The position numbers and the translations under genes were made by a program. This document shows positions 34,096 to 42,456 of a stretch of DNA of 64,000 bases, piece after piece. The stretch is from positions 6,168 through 70,167 of the forward strand of contig NZ_JAGPXX010000025.1 in assembly GCF_018070345.1 (NCBI RefSeq), in the 5' to 3' direction. Each line of letters starts with the position of its first letter. The first letter of the stretch is position 1. This stretch comes from Streptomyces sp. F63. Lineage in GTDB: Bacteria > Actinomycetota > Actinomycetes > Streptomycetales > Streptomycetaceae. The notes below the pieces were generated by a model that was not told the DNA's origin, did not search any database, and saw nothing but the letters and a program-made list of their open reading frames with translations.

Positions 34096-34272
34096 TCAGG
34101 CGCTGCAGGAGGTGGTGGAGGTGGTGGAGGAGCAGGTGGACGTCGAGGAGGAGGACGTCGAACCCGCGAGCACGACCTCGACGGCGTCGGAGTAGTCCGA
34201 GATCTCGAAGGTCTCCGACTCCAGCTCCAGGATGTCGTTGGCGAGGGTGGCGAGCTCGGTCTTGGCGTCCAT
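34096..34272 (-). CDS. RiPP precursor peptide with an all Ser/Thr/Cys core
   Basis: Peptide of 58 residues. The leader (1-37) is acidic (LANDILELESETFEISDY) and ends VVLAG. The presumed core (38-58) holds 11 Ser, 7 Thr, 2 Cys (47 and 56) and a terminal Ala, so every core residue but the last can become an azole or dehydro residue. GGGAGAA stands 6 bases before the ATG. It is convergent to the modification operon and divergent from the M20 gene, with a candidate SARP site upstream. The leader style matches thiazolyl-peptide/goadsporin-type precursors. The exact cleavage site is inferred. Confidence 0.93.
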   Translation of the reverse strand: MDAKTELATLANDILELESETFEISDYSDAVEVVLAGSTSSSSTSTCSSTTSTTSCSA

Positions 34273-34350
34273 GGTGTTCTCCCTTGGCCTGCCGGGGCCC
34301 GCCGGCGGATCCGGCGGCGCTCCCGTGCGCTGGTCCCATTGGAGCGGGAG

Positions 34351-34387
34351 CCGCTGTCGGATCGGCCCGGCTTCCGCTGTCAGATCG
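34351..34387 (-). promoter_or_regulatory. Direct repeats in the precursor promoter, candidate SARP binding site
   Basis: CCGCTGTCGGATCG (34351-34364) and CCGCTGTCAGATCG (34374-34387) differ at one base and start 23 bp apart, about two helical turns. Read on the minus strand, the proximal copy ends 8 bases before CCAATG, a possible -10. Repeats at such spacing, 8 bp from the -10, are the known SARP operator layout. Confidence 0.6.
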
Positions 34388-34840
34388 CTGACACCCCGTG
34401 AGAGCGGGGGGTGCGGCACGTGAGGCGACGGGACCGCACACTGGCCGGCGGGCCCTCCGGCGGCCGGAGGCCCGGCATCCCGTTCGGCCGGGCGGGCGAG
34501 GGGAACGCGCGGAGAGCGGGGGCGGCCCGGCGGCAGCCGTGCCGCCCAGGACACCGGCGATGCCGGGACCACGCGGAACACGCACGACACGGGTAACACG
34601 CGGAAGGCACCGGGCACCCGGAACGCACGGGAGAACGGCACCGTCCGGGGGCGGCGGTGACGTCCGGGGCACGCCGTCCGCTGGATGCACAGACGGCACT
34701 CATCCGGAGCGGAGGGTCCGCGCACACCGGGGGACGGAGCGGGGGCGGGCCCGGGACCGGCACCGTCGCGGCCGTCCGGCCGGCGGCCGCCGGGGGAAGC
34801 CGAAGGCGGGCGGCGGGGGCGAGGGGAGAGAGGTGATCCA
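34388..34840. other. Divergent intergenic region between precursor and M20 genes
   Basis: No gene seen. A small hairpin (CCCCG/CGGGG around TGAGAG, near 34394-34410) lies near the precursor side. The rest is GC-rich without clear start sites. I looked for a second precursor on both strands and found none. Confidence 0.5.
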
Positions 34841-36214
34841 TTGACCGGGACAGCGCGGGCCGTACCGGAGAACGGACCGCAAGCAGGGCAGGGGGCCGGG
34901 CCGCGGGCCGGGCGGGCGGCCACGCCACCGGAGAAGCCGCGGGCCGCCGCGCAGGAGGCCCCGCCGCCCGGCGCGCCGCCCACCGTGCCGCGGGAGGTGC
35001 CCCTCGGCATCCTGCGTCCGTCCGTCGAGCTGTACGTCGATCTGCACGCCCGCCCCGAACTCTCCGGCGCCGAGGCCCGCACCGCCGAGCGGTTCGCCGC
35101 CGCGCTGGAGCGGCACGGCGCCGAGGCCACGCGCGGTGTCGGCGGGCACGGTGTCGTCGGGGTGCTGGCCAACGGACCGGGGCCGGTGGTCCTGCTGCGC
35201 GCCGAGCTCGACGCGCTCCCGGTCGCCGAGCGCACCGGCCTGCCGTACGCCAGTACCACCGCGGGCGTCATGCACGCCTGCGGGCACGACCTCCATCTGG
35301 CCGCCGCGGCGGGGGCGCTGGGGCTGCTGGCACGGGCCCGGGACGCCTGGAGCGGCACGGTGCTGGTCGTCGGGCAGCCCGCCGAGGAGACCCTGGAGGG
35401 CGCGCGGGCGATGCTGGCGGACGGCCTGTACGAGCGCTTCGGCACCCCGGACGCGGTCCTCGCCCAGCACACGGCCCCGCTGCCGGCCGGCACGGTCGCC
35501 CACGCCCGGGGCGGGCCGCTGATGGCGGGCAGCGCGGCTCTGGACGTGGTGATCCACGGACGGGGCGGCCACGCGGGCGCGCCACAGCTCGCCGTCGACC
35601 CGGTGCTGACGGCCGCCGCCACGGTGCTGCGGCTGCAGTCCGTGGTGGCGCGCGAGACCGCCCCCGCGGAGCAGGTCGTGCTGACCGTCGGTGCCCTGCA
35701 CGCCGGGGAGCGCGGCAACGTCATCCCGGACCGGGCCGAACTGAGCCTGTCCGTCCGGGCGTTCGACGAGGCCGCGCTCGACCGGGTGACGGCCGCCGTC
35801 GAGCGGATCGTCCGGGCCGAGTGCGCGGCGTCCGGCTGCCCCCGGGAGCCGGAGTTCACTCTCACGTCGCGGTCCCCGGCGCTGCTGCCCGATCCGGACA
35901 CCACGGCCGCCGTGCGCCGCGTCCACGAGGAGCTGTTCGGCCCGCACCGGGTGACCGACTGGCCGCCCGCCACCGCCACCGAGGACTTCCCGCGCTACGG
36001 CGCCGCCGGCACCGGAATCCGCACGGCGTACTGGATGCTGGGCGTGACCGGTGCCCGGCAGTGGCGGGCCGCGCGCGCGAGCGCCGTGCCGCCCCCGGCC
36101 AACCACGCGCCGGACTTCGCCCCGGATGTACGGACCGCCCTGCCGGCCGGCATCACGGCGATGGCCGGCGCCGCCCTGCACATCCTGCGGTCCGCCGAGG
36201 AGGAAGCGCGATGA
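34841..36214 (+). CDS. M20D-family amidohydrolase/peptidase
   Basis: Protein of 457 residues. Conserved metal-site motifs are visible: MHACGHDLHLA, the catalytic PAEETLEG, the dimerisation-domain stretch GRGGHAGAPQ and the C-terminal ATATEDFPRYG. The family includes hippurate hydrolase, IAA-amino-acid hydrolases and small peptidases, all of which cut amide bonds in the cytoplasm. The TTG at 34841 is chosen because AGGTGA stands 5 bases upstream and no ATG or GTG there has a comparable site. Position next to the precursor suggests a role in trimming the peptide or its leader fragments, but this is an inference. Confidence 0.88.
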   Translation: MTGTARAVPENGPQAGQGAGPRAGRAATPPEKPRAAAQEAPPPGAPPTVPREVPLGILRPSVELYVDLHARPELSGAEARTAERFAAALERHGAEATRGVGGHGVVGVLANGPGPVVLLRAELDALPVAERTGLPYASTTAGVMHACGHDLHLAAAAGALGLLARARDAWSGTVLVVGQPAEETLEGARAMLADGLYERFGTPDAVLAQHTAPLPAGTVAHARGGPLMAGSAALDVVIHGRGGHAGAPQLAVDPVLTAAATVLRLQSVVARETAPAEQVVLTVGALHAGERGNVIPDRAELSLSVRAFDEAALDRVTAAVERIVRAECAASGCPREPEFTLTSRSPALLPDPDTTAAVRRVHEELFGPHRVTDWPPATATEDFPRYGAAGTGIRTAYWMLGVTGARQWRAARASAVPPPANHAPDFAPDVRTALPAGITAMAGAALHILRSAEEEAR

Positions 36215-36489
36215 CGGACGACGACGCCCCCGGCCGGGACCAGCTGCTCGTCACCGTCCGCCGGAACGGCCGGGGGGCCGCGGCGGCGACGACGGTGGTA
36301 CGGCTGCTGGGCCTACTCCCGGCGGACCGGGTCTGCACGGCCGAGCTGGCGCACGGCGCGATCCGGCTCCGGGTGGAGCTGGACGGCACGGCCGCCGACC
36401 GTGCGGCGGCGCACGGCACCGTGCGGCGGGTCCTGGCCGACCGGGCGCTGGACGGCTGGGCGCTGGACGGCTGGGCGGAGGAGGACTGA
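36211..36489 (+). CDS. Small unknown protein coupled to the M20 gene
   Basis: Protein of 92 residues, ATGA-overlapping the M20 stop. The pattern (LLVTVRRNGRG; helix; VCTAELAHGAIRLRVELDG; helix AAAHGTVRRVLADRALDGW) suggests a compact beta-alpha-beta fold, perhaps ACT-like. No family is recognised. Translational coupling to the amidohydrolase suggests they work together. It converges on the regulator gene with a 15-bp gap. Confidence 0.65.
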   Translation: MTDDDAPGRDQLLVTVRRNGRGAAAATTVVRLLGLLPADRVCTAELAHGAIRLRVELDGTAADRAAAHGTVRRVLADRALDGWALDGWAEED

Positions 36490-36504
36490 GCGGAGGCGGT
36501 CCCG

Positions 36505-37485
36505 TCAGATCCAGCCGCGCTCGCGGGCCAGCAGCGCCGCCTGGGCCCGGCTGGCCGCGCCGAGCGTCTGCAGCAGATCGGCGACGTACCGCCGGTAGGT
36601 GCGGACGGAGACACCCAGGTCCCGGGCGCCCGCCTCGTCCTTCCCGACCGAGCACATCGACACCAGCACCCGCCGCTCGAAGTCGGAGAGCCCGGTCCCG
36701 GCCCCGTCGCCGTCCTCCCCCGGGCCGGTGAACTCCACGGCCTGCTGCCAGATCTTCTCGAAGAGGGCGACGATGTTGGCGACCAGCCCCCTCTTGCGGG
36801 CGAGCAGCGCGCCGCGCGCGGTGTCGGCCGGGTCGAGCGGCACCAGGGCGGCCCGCCGGTCGTAGACGAGCATCCGCTCGGTGATGTCGCGGGCCACCCG
36901 GATCTTGGCCCCGTGGGCGACCAGTTCCCGCAGGTAGTCCGCGGTCGGGGTGTCGTCCAGGGCCCGGCGCAGCACCACACTGCGGATCTCGACGCCGCGG
37001 CGCAGGCAGCGGTGGTCGAGCGGCCGGGAACGGGCGATGTTCTCCGGGGAGAGCCGGGTGTACGGTTCCACGGACAGGATCTCGTCGCGGGCGAAGAAGG
37101 CCAGGTCGTCGATCCGGTCCCGGATCTGCTCCAGCCCCTCCAACTGCTCGATGCCCGAGCCGGCTTGGGCCCGGGGGCCCTGCTCCGCGCGTAGACCGTT
37201 GATGACGTGGCGTGACTGCGTGACCCGGCGGAGCTCCTGGTGGAGTGCCCGCAGCCGGGTGTCCGTCAGCCGGGCCAGGGCGATCTCGGGGTCCGCCGGG
37301 TCGAGCAGCCCGTCGCCGCCCGCGGGGTGGAGCAGCCCGAGTCCGCGCAGCCGGTCCAGGGAGTGCCGGACGCGTTCGCGCTCGCAGTGGAGCAGAAGGT
37401 GGATGTCGTCGGGAGAGGTCCCCGGGTTCCGCAGGAAGTGCCGGTAGATCTCCTCCTCCAGAGGAGAGACCCCGAACACGGACAT
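36505..37485 (-). CDS. TrmB/LuxR-type helix-turn-helix regulator at the cluster edge
   Basis: Protein of 326 residues. An N-terminal winged helix of the TrmB type (about 1-75, SPLEEEIYRHFLRNPGTSPDDI) and a central domain of about 150 residues (DEILSVEPYTRLSPENIARSR) are followed by a C-terminal LuxR-like HTH (about 265-326, LSDFERRVLVSMCSVGKDEAGARDLGVSVRTYRRYVADLL). This architecture is common for pathway regulators in actinomycetes. ATG 37485 with GGAAACGAG upstream is preferred; ATG 37512 or 37581 would add N-terminal residues. It has a good vegetative promoter with an inverted repeat that may be an autoregulatory site. Confidence 0.85.
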   Translation of the reverse strand: MSVFGVSPLEEEIYRHFLRNPGTSPDDIHLLLHCERERVRHSLDRLRGLGLLHPAGGDGLLDPADPEIALARLTDTRLRALHQELRRVTQSRHVINGLRAEQGPRAQAGSGIEQLEGLEQIRDRIDDLAFFARDEILSVEPYTRLSPENIARSRPLDHRCLRRGVEIRSVVLRRALDDTPTADYLRELVAHGAKIRVARDITERMLVYDRRAALVPLDPADTARGALLARKRGLVANIVALFEKIWQQAVEFTGPGEDGDGAGTGLSDFERRVLVSMCSVGKDEAGARDLGVSVRTYRRYVADLLQTLGAASRAQAALLARERGWI

Positions 37486-37655
37486 CTCGTTTCCAGCCAA
37501 CTGCGCCCCCATGCCGCCGGTCCACCACCGGCCGTGCGCCCACGGCGGGTCGAGCCCATGGCTGCCGGAGTGGTTCGGCACACAGTAAACGGCGGAAGTG
37601 ACGTCCGTGGAAAGGGATGTGGGCGACCACCGGGCGGAATGCGGGGCTTTGTGGT

Positions 37656-37684
37656 ATTACACGCCGCCATTGACAGAAGGTCAA
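37656..37684 (-). promoter_or_regulatory. Vegetative-type promoter of the regulator gene with overlapping inverted repeat
   Basis: On the minus strand TTGACC (37684-37679) and TGTAAT (37661-37656) are separated by 17 bases, close to the HrdB consensus. The inverted repeat TTGAC-AGAAG-GTCAA (37670-37684) covers the -35, a position suited to repression. The gene starts about 170 bp downstream. The rest of 37486-38046 includes an AT-rich stretch near 37915-37962, probably the promoter of the symporter fusion. Confidence 0.6.
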
Positions 37685-38046
37685 TAAGCTTACGGCCCCA
37701 ACCCGCGCTCCACAGGGGCCGGTTGGGAAATCGCGGAAGCCCTCGCAGTTTCCCCACAGGACCGCCGCGAGCCGCACGACCTCTCCGCACCCGGCGCCTC
37801 CCCCGGCACCCGCCGCCCCTTCCCCTGCCGCACTCCCGCCCGGGGCCGCACACCCTCACGCGCGTGGAGCAGCCACCCGCCCGACCGGAGCACCTGCGGA
37901 CCTTCAGGGGAAAAGCCGTATACCGAGCTAAAGCCATCAAAGACCAGTAAATAAGCTAATCTGCTCCCATCCCTTGGTTGTCCCCGCGGGCCGCGGCGCC
38001 GCCCACGGGGAGGCACCCAAGTCCACCAGGCCTCACAGGTGAGGAC

Positions 38047-41000
38047 ATGTTCAATCCGAGCGCACCGGTCGTGACCGTCGTCGCGGTCTATCTGGTCGCC
38101 GTGATCGCCGTGGGCCTCTGGGCCTACCCCCGCATCCACACCTTCGCCGACTTCGCCCTCGGCAGCCGCCGGCTCCGCCCGCTGGTCGCCGCCCTGTCCG
38201 CCGGGGCCAGCGACATGTCCGGCTGGCTGTTCCTGGCCCTCCCCGGAGCCGTGTACGCCGCCGGTGTCGGCGCCACCTGGATCGCCGTCGGCCTGGCGGT
38301 CGGCACCTACCTCAACTGGCTGTTCGTCGCCCCGCGGCTGCGCACCTACACCGAGCGGGCCGGCAACGCGGTGAGCCTGTCGGCCTACCTGGAGGAACGG
38401 TTCGAGGACCGCACCAGGATGCTCCGGATCGTCACGGCCGCCGTCACCGTCGTGTTCTTCACCCTCTACGTGGCCGGCGGACTGGTCGCCGGCGGGCTCC
38501 TCTTCGAGCAGGTCTTCGACGTCGCCTTCGGACTCGGGGTGACGCTGACCGCCCTGGTCATCGTCGTCTACTCCTGCCTCGGCGGCTTCCTCGCCGTGAG
38601 CCTGACGCACGTGGTGCAGGGCACGCTGATGGCTCTCACCCTGGTCGTCCTGCCGGTGACCGCCATCGCGCTGCTGGGCGGGTTCGGGGCGCTGGGCGAC
38701 GAGCTCGGCCTCAGGACGGACTCACTCCTGGAGATGGGGTCCCGGGCGAGCTACTCCGACGGCCAGTGGTCAGCGGGCCGGCCGCTCGGCGCCGTCGCGA
38801 TCGTCTCCCTGCTCGCCTGGGGGCTCGGCTACTTCGGCCAGCCGCACATCCTCGCCCGTTTCATGGGCATCCGCAGCATCCGCGCCGTCCCGGCGGCCCG
38901 GCGCATCGGCACCCTCTGGGTGCTCGTCGTGCTCACGGGCGCGTCGCTCACCGGCCTGGCGGGCATCGCCGTCCTCGACGAGCCGCTCGGCAACCCCGAG
39001 ACGGTGTTCATCGCCCTGGCGGAGGACCTGTTCACCCCGTGGATCGCCGGGTTCATGCTGATCGCCGTCCTCGCCGCGATCATGTCGACCGCGGACAGCC
39101 AGCTGCTCGTGTCCTCCGTCGCCCTCACCGAGGACTTCTACCACGCCTTCCTCAGCCGCCGCGCCTCGGACCGGGCCCTGGTGTGGGCGGGCCGCAGCGC
39201 CGTGGTGGCGGTGACGCTGATCGCCTGGGTCATCGCGCTCGAGGGCGGCGGCGTACTGGACATCGTGGCCCACGCCTGGGCGGGCTTCGGCGCCTCCTTC
39301 GGCCCCGTCGTCCTCCTCTCCCTGTACTGGCCGCGCATGACCTGGGCGGGGGCCATGGCGGGCATCGTGACGGGCGCGGCCGTCGTCCTCCTCTGGGAGC
39401 GCATCAACCCGCTCCTCGGCCCGCTGGAGTCCGGCGTCTACGAGATGGTCCCCGGCGTCCTGGCCGCCACCGCCGCCGCGCTGCTCTTCGGCCGCTGGGC
39501 CGGCCGCCCCCCGCAGCGCGCCTTCTGGCGGCTGCCGGGCGGCGGGGTGAACCAGCTGATGCTGGAGCCGTCCCTCGGCCAGGCGCCGATCGGCATGGCC
39601 GTGGTCGACAGCGATCTGCGGTACGTCTGGGTGAACAAGGTGCTGGAACGCATGGCCCCGCTGGAGCGGCGGCTGGGACGGCGGGTGACGGACATCCTGC
39701 CGCAGCGGCAGGCGGAGGCGCTGGAGGAGCGCATGCGGACCGTGCTGGCCACCGGGGAACCGGTGCTGGACTACGAGTTCGGCGGCCCCGGCTTCACGGA
39801 TCCGCGCCAGGAGCGGGCGTACTCGGTCTCCATCTTCGGCATGGAGAACCGGCACGGCCAGCGCGTCGGGATCTGGTACATGGTCATCGACGTCACCGAC
39901 CGCTGGAAGGCCAAACAGCGCCTGGCCCTGCTGAACGACGCCAGCGCCCGGATCGGCAGCACCCTCGACGTGACGCTGACCGCCCAGGAACTGGCGGACG
40001 ACACCGTGCCGTCCCTCGCCGACTTCGTCGCCGTCGACCTGCTGGAGTCGGTGGTGCGGGGGGAGGAGCCCGCCCCCGGCGCCGTCGCCGGCACCCCCGC
40101 CCTGCGGCGGGCGGGCCAGAAGCCTGCGGGCGGGCCCCGGGAGGCGGAACCGGCCGCGGGCGGGAGCGCCTCCGTCTCCCCCGTCTCCCCCGGCTCCCCC
40201 GACTCCCCCGCGGCACGCTGCCTGCTGCGGGGCAGGACCCTCGTGGAGACGGACCCCGGCCTCGCCGGCCGGCCCTGGGTGGCGGGCGATCCGGCCCTGA
40301 AGGCCCTCGCCGGCGCCCCCGGGGGCCCGCACGCGGTGATGGCCGTGCCGATGCGGGCCCGCGGCGTCTTCCTGGGAGCGGCCGTGTTCCTCCGGTCCCG
40401 GCGCCTGGGGGCCTTCGAGGAGGACGACGTCCGGCTGGCCGAGGAGCTCGTCTCCCGTGCCGCGGTGAGCGTCGACAACGCCCGCCGCTACACCCGGGAG
40501 CGCACCGCGGCCCAGACCATGCAGCGCTCCCTGCTGCCGCACGGGCTGACCGGCGGCTCCGCCCTGGAGGTGGCGTCGCGCTATCTCCCGGCCGACGCGC
40601 CCAGCGGTGTGGGCGGCGACTGGTTCGACGTGATCCCGCTCTCCGGGGCGCGGGTCGCGCTGACCGTCGGGGACGTGGTCGGCCACGGCATCAACGCCGC
40701 CACCACGATGGGGCGGCTGCGCACCGCCGTCCGCACCCTCGCCAACCTGGACCTCCCGCCGGACGAACTCCTCGCCCATCTGGACGACCTCGTGGGCGAC
40801 CTGATGGGACCCGACACGGACTACGCGGAGAAACGACCGGCCGCGGACAAGGAGAACGTGGCCGCCACCTTCCTCGGCGCCACCTGCCTCTACGCCGTCT
40901 ACGACCCGGTCGGCGGCCGGTGCACGCTGGCCCGTGCCGGTCATCTCCCGCCGGTGGTCGTCCGCCCGGGAGGCACCGCCGAGGTGCTGGACCTGCCCGC

Positions 41001-41673
41001 CGGACCACCGCTGGGCCTCGGGGCCCTGCCCTTCGAGTCGGCCGACTACACCCTGGAGGAGGGCAGCCTGATCGCGCTCTACACCGACGGCCTCGTCCGG
41101 GCGCACGACCTGGACATCGACGCCGGGCTGTCCCGGCTGTGCCGGGCGCTGGCCTCCGCACGGCCGGACCTGGAGGAGACCGGCGACCGGGTGATGGAGG
41201 CCCTGCTGGACGGCCCGCCCTCCGACGACGCCGCCCTCCTCCTCGCCCGGGCCCGGGTGCTGGACTCGACCCGGGTCGCCTCCCGGGAACTGCCCTGCGA
41301 CCCCGCCGTCGTCTCCGAGGCGCGCACCTTCGTCACCCGGCAGCTGGCGGAATGGGACATGGACGAGCTGCTCTTCACCACCGAGCTGATCGTCAGCGAG
41401 CTGGTCACCAACGCCATCCGCCACGGCAGCGGGCCCATCACGCTGCGCCTGATCCGGGAACGCGCCCTGATCTGCGAGGTCTCGGACACCAGCAGCACCT
41501 CCCCCCGGCTGCGCCACGCCCGGACCACCGACGAGGGCGGCCGGGGGCTGCTGATCGTCGCGCAGCTCGCCCGCCGGTGGGGCACCCGCTACACGGCGGA
41601 CGGCAAGGTCATCTGGGCGGAACAGGCGGTGGCTCCCGGTGCCACGCCGTCCGTCGCCGTCCCGGCGCTGTGA
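38047..41673 (+). CDS. Sodium:solute symporter fused to PAS, GAF, SpoIIE phosphatase and HATPase domains
   Basis: Protein of 1208 residues. A PutP-like symporter with about 13 membrane segments fills 1-490 (SAGASDMSGWLFLALPGAVY; IMSTADSQLLVSS). A PAS domain (about 503-620), a GAF domain (about 640-815), a PP2C-type SpoIIE phosphatase (about 823-1065, SGVGGDWFDVIPL, YTDGLV) and a GHKL ATPase domain (about 1080-1200, ELVTNAIRHG) follow. Such fusions would couple solute passage or binding to partner-switch control of anti-sigma factors. AGGTGAGGAC precedes the ATG. The transported solute is unknown. Confidence 0.93.
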   Translation: MFNPSAPVVTVVAVYLVAVIAVGLWAYPRIHTFADFALGSRRLRPLVAALSAGASDMSGWLFLALPGAVYAAGVGATWIAVGLAVGTYLNWLFVAPRLRTYTERAGNAVSLSAYLEERFEDRTRMLRIVTAAVTVVFFTLYVAGGLVAGGLLFEQVFDVAFGLGVTLTALVIVVYSCLGGFLAVSLTHVVQGTLMALTLVVLPVTAIALLGGFGALGDELGLRTDSLLEMGSRASYSDGQWSAGRPLGAVAIVSLLAWGLGYFGQPHILARFMGIRSIRAVPAARRIGTLWVLVVLTGASLTGLAGIAVLDEPLGNPETVFIALAEDLFTPWIAGFMLIAVLAAIMSTADSQLLVSSVALTEDFYHAFLSRRASDRALVWAGRSAVVAVTLIAWVIALEGGGVLDIVAHAWAGFGASFGPVVLLSLYWPRMTWAGAMAGIVTGAAVVLLWERINPLLGPLESGVYEMVPGVLAATAAALLFGRWAGRPPQRAFWRLPGGGVNQLMLEPSLGQAPIGMAVVDSDLRYVWVNKVLERMAPLERRLGRRVTDILPQRQAEALEERMRTVLATGEPVLDYEFGGPGFTDPRQERAYSVSIFGMENRHGQRVGIWYMVIDVTDRWKAKQRLALLNDASARIGSTLDVTLTAQELADDTVPSLADFVAVDLLESVVRGEEPAPGAVAGTPALRRAGQKPAGGPREAEPAAGGSASVSPVSPGSPDSPAARCLLRGRTLVETDPGLAGRPWVAGDPALKALAGAPGGPHAVMAVPMRARGVFLGAAVFLRSRRLGAFEEDDVRLAEELVSRAAVSVDNARRYTRERTAAQTMQRSLLPHGLTGGSALEVASRYLPADAPSGVGGDWFDVIPLSGARVALTVGDVVGHGINAATTMGRLRTAVRTLANLDLPPDELLAHLDDLVGDLMGPDTDYAEKRPAADKENVAATFLGATCLYAVYDPVGGRCTLARAGHLPPVVVRPGGTAEVLDLPAGPPLGLGALPFESADYTLEEGSLIALYTDGLVRAHDLDIDAGLSRLCRALASARPDLEETGDRVMEALLDGPPSDDAALLLARARVLDSTRVASRELPCDPAVVSEARTFVTRQLAEWDMDELLFTTELIVSELVTNAIRHGSGPITLRLIRERALICEVSDTSSTSPRLRHARTTDEGGRGLLIVAQLARRWGTRYTADGKVIWAEQAVAPGATPSVAVPAL

Positions 41674-41764
41674 GCCGTCCGTCCGCGGGCGGGAGACGGC
41701 GCGGAACGAACGGAGCCGCGGCGCGGCCCCCGCCCCGGACCGTTCCGGCGGACCCGCCGCGGCC

Positions 41765-42202
41765 TCAGGGGGTGAGTTCGCTCTCCGGCGTCCACGCGCT
41801 CAGCGCCCACAGGACGACCAGGTCGATCCCGATGAGGACGATCGCCCAGACCGGGATGTACGGAAGCCACAGGAAGTTGGCGACCAGATGCAGCGCGACG
41901 AGGACGATGGCGGTGTAGCGCGCCCAGGACGCCCCCTGCACCACACCGTAGCCGGTGAAGGCCACCAGCACGCCGAGCGCCAGGTGGAGCCAGCCCCAGC
42001 CGGTCAGGTCGACCTCGAAGACGTAGTCGCCGACCTCGGCGAAGACGTCGTCGTTCGCGATGGCCGCGATCCCCTGCAGGACACCGAGGATCCCGGCGAT
42101 CAGCAGGACGGCACCCGCGAAGACCGCGGGCCCGCCGGGTCCCGTGGTGGCGCGGGTGGCGGAGGAGTGCGCGCGCGCCGTGGTGTGTGAAGCCTGGTTC
42201 AT
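41765..42202 (-). CDS. DUF7144-type four-helix membrane protein
   Basis: Protein of 145 residues with four predicted membrane segments (GPAVFAGAVLLIAGILGVLQ; WGWLHLALGVLVAFTGYGV; YTAIVLVALHLVANFLWL; VWAIVLIGIDLVVLWAL). This is a conserved but uncharacterised actinobacterial family. The ATG at 42202 has GGGAGG upstream. It converges on the symporter fusion with a 91-bp gap and diverges from fdhD. Function unknown. Confidence 0.82.
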   Translation of the reverse strand: MNQASHTTARAHSSATRATTGPGGPAVFAGAVLLIAGILGVLQGIAAIANDDVFAEVGDYVFEVDLTGWGWLHLALGVLVAFTGYGVVQGASWARYTAIVLVALHLVANFLWLPYIPVWAIVLIGIDLVVLWALSAWTPESELTP

Positions 42203-42456
42203 GGCTGCCTCCCGGGCATGGGCCGCGTACGGCGGCGGTGCGGGGCCGGGCCGGCGGGCCGCCGGCAGAGCCGGCCGCGCCTTTCCCCAGGCTAGGCAGA
42301 GGCGTCCCCGCCCCGCATCCGGAGCCGGGGGCTGCCGCCCCGGTTCCGGCCCCGCCCCGGTTCCCGCCCCGCCCCCGTTCCCGTACCGTGCGCGGCGCCG
42401 CCGATCCGGGGCATACGGTGGCCGTCAGGACGGACGCGCAGGCGGGAGACGCACAC

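Noticed and set aside
34380..34928. Possible second precursor or extra gene in the divergent region
   Set aside because: No short frame there has a ribosome site, an acidic leader or a Ser/Thr/Cys-rich core.
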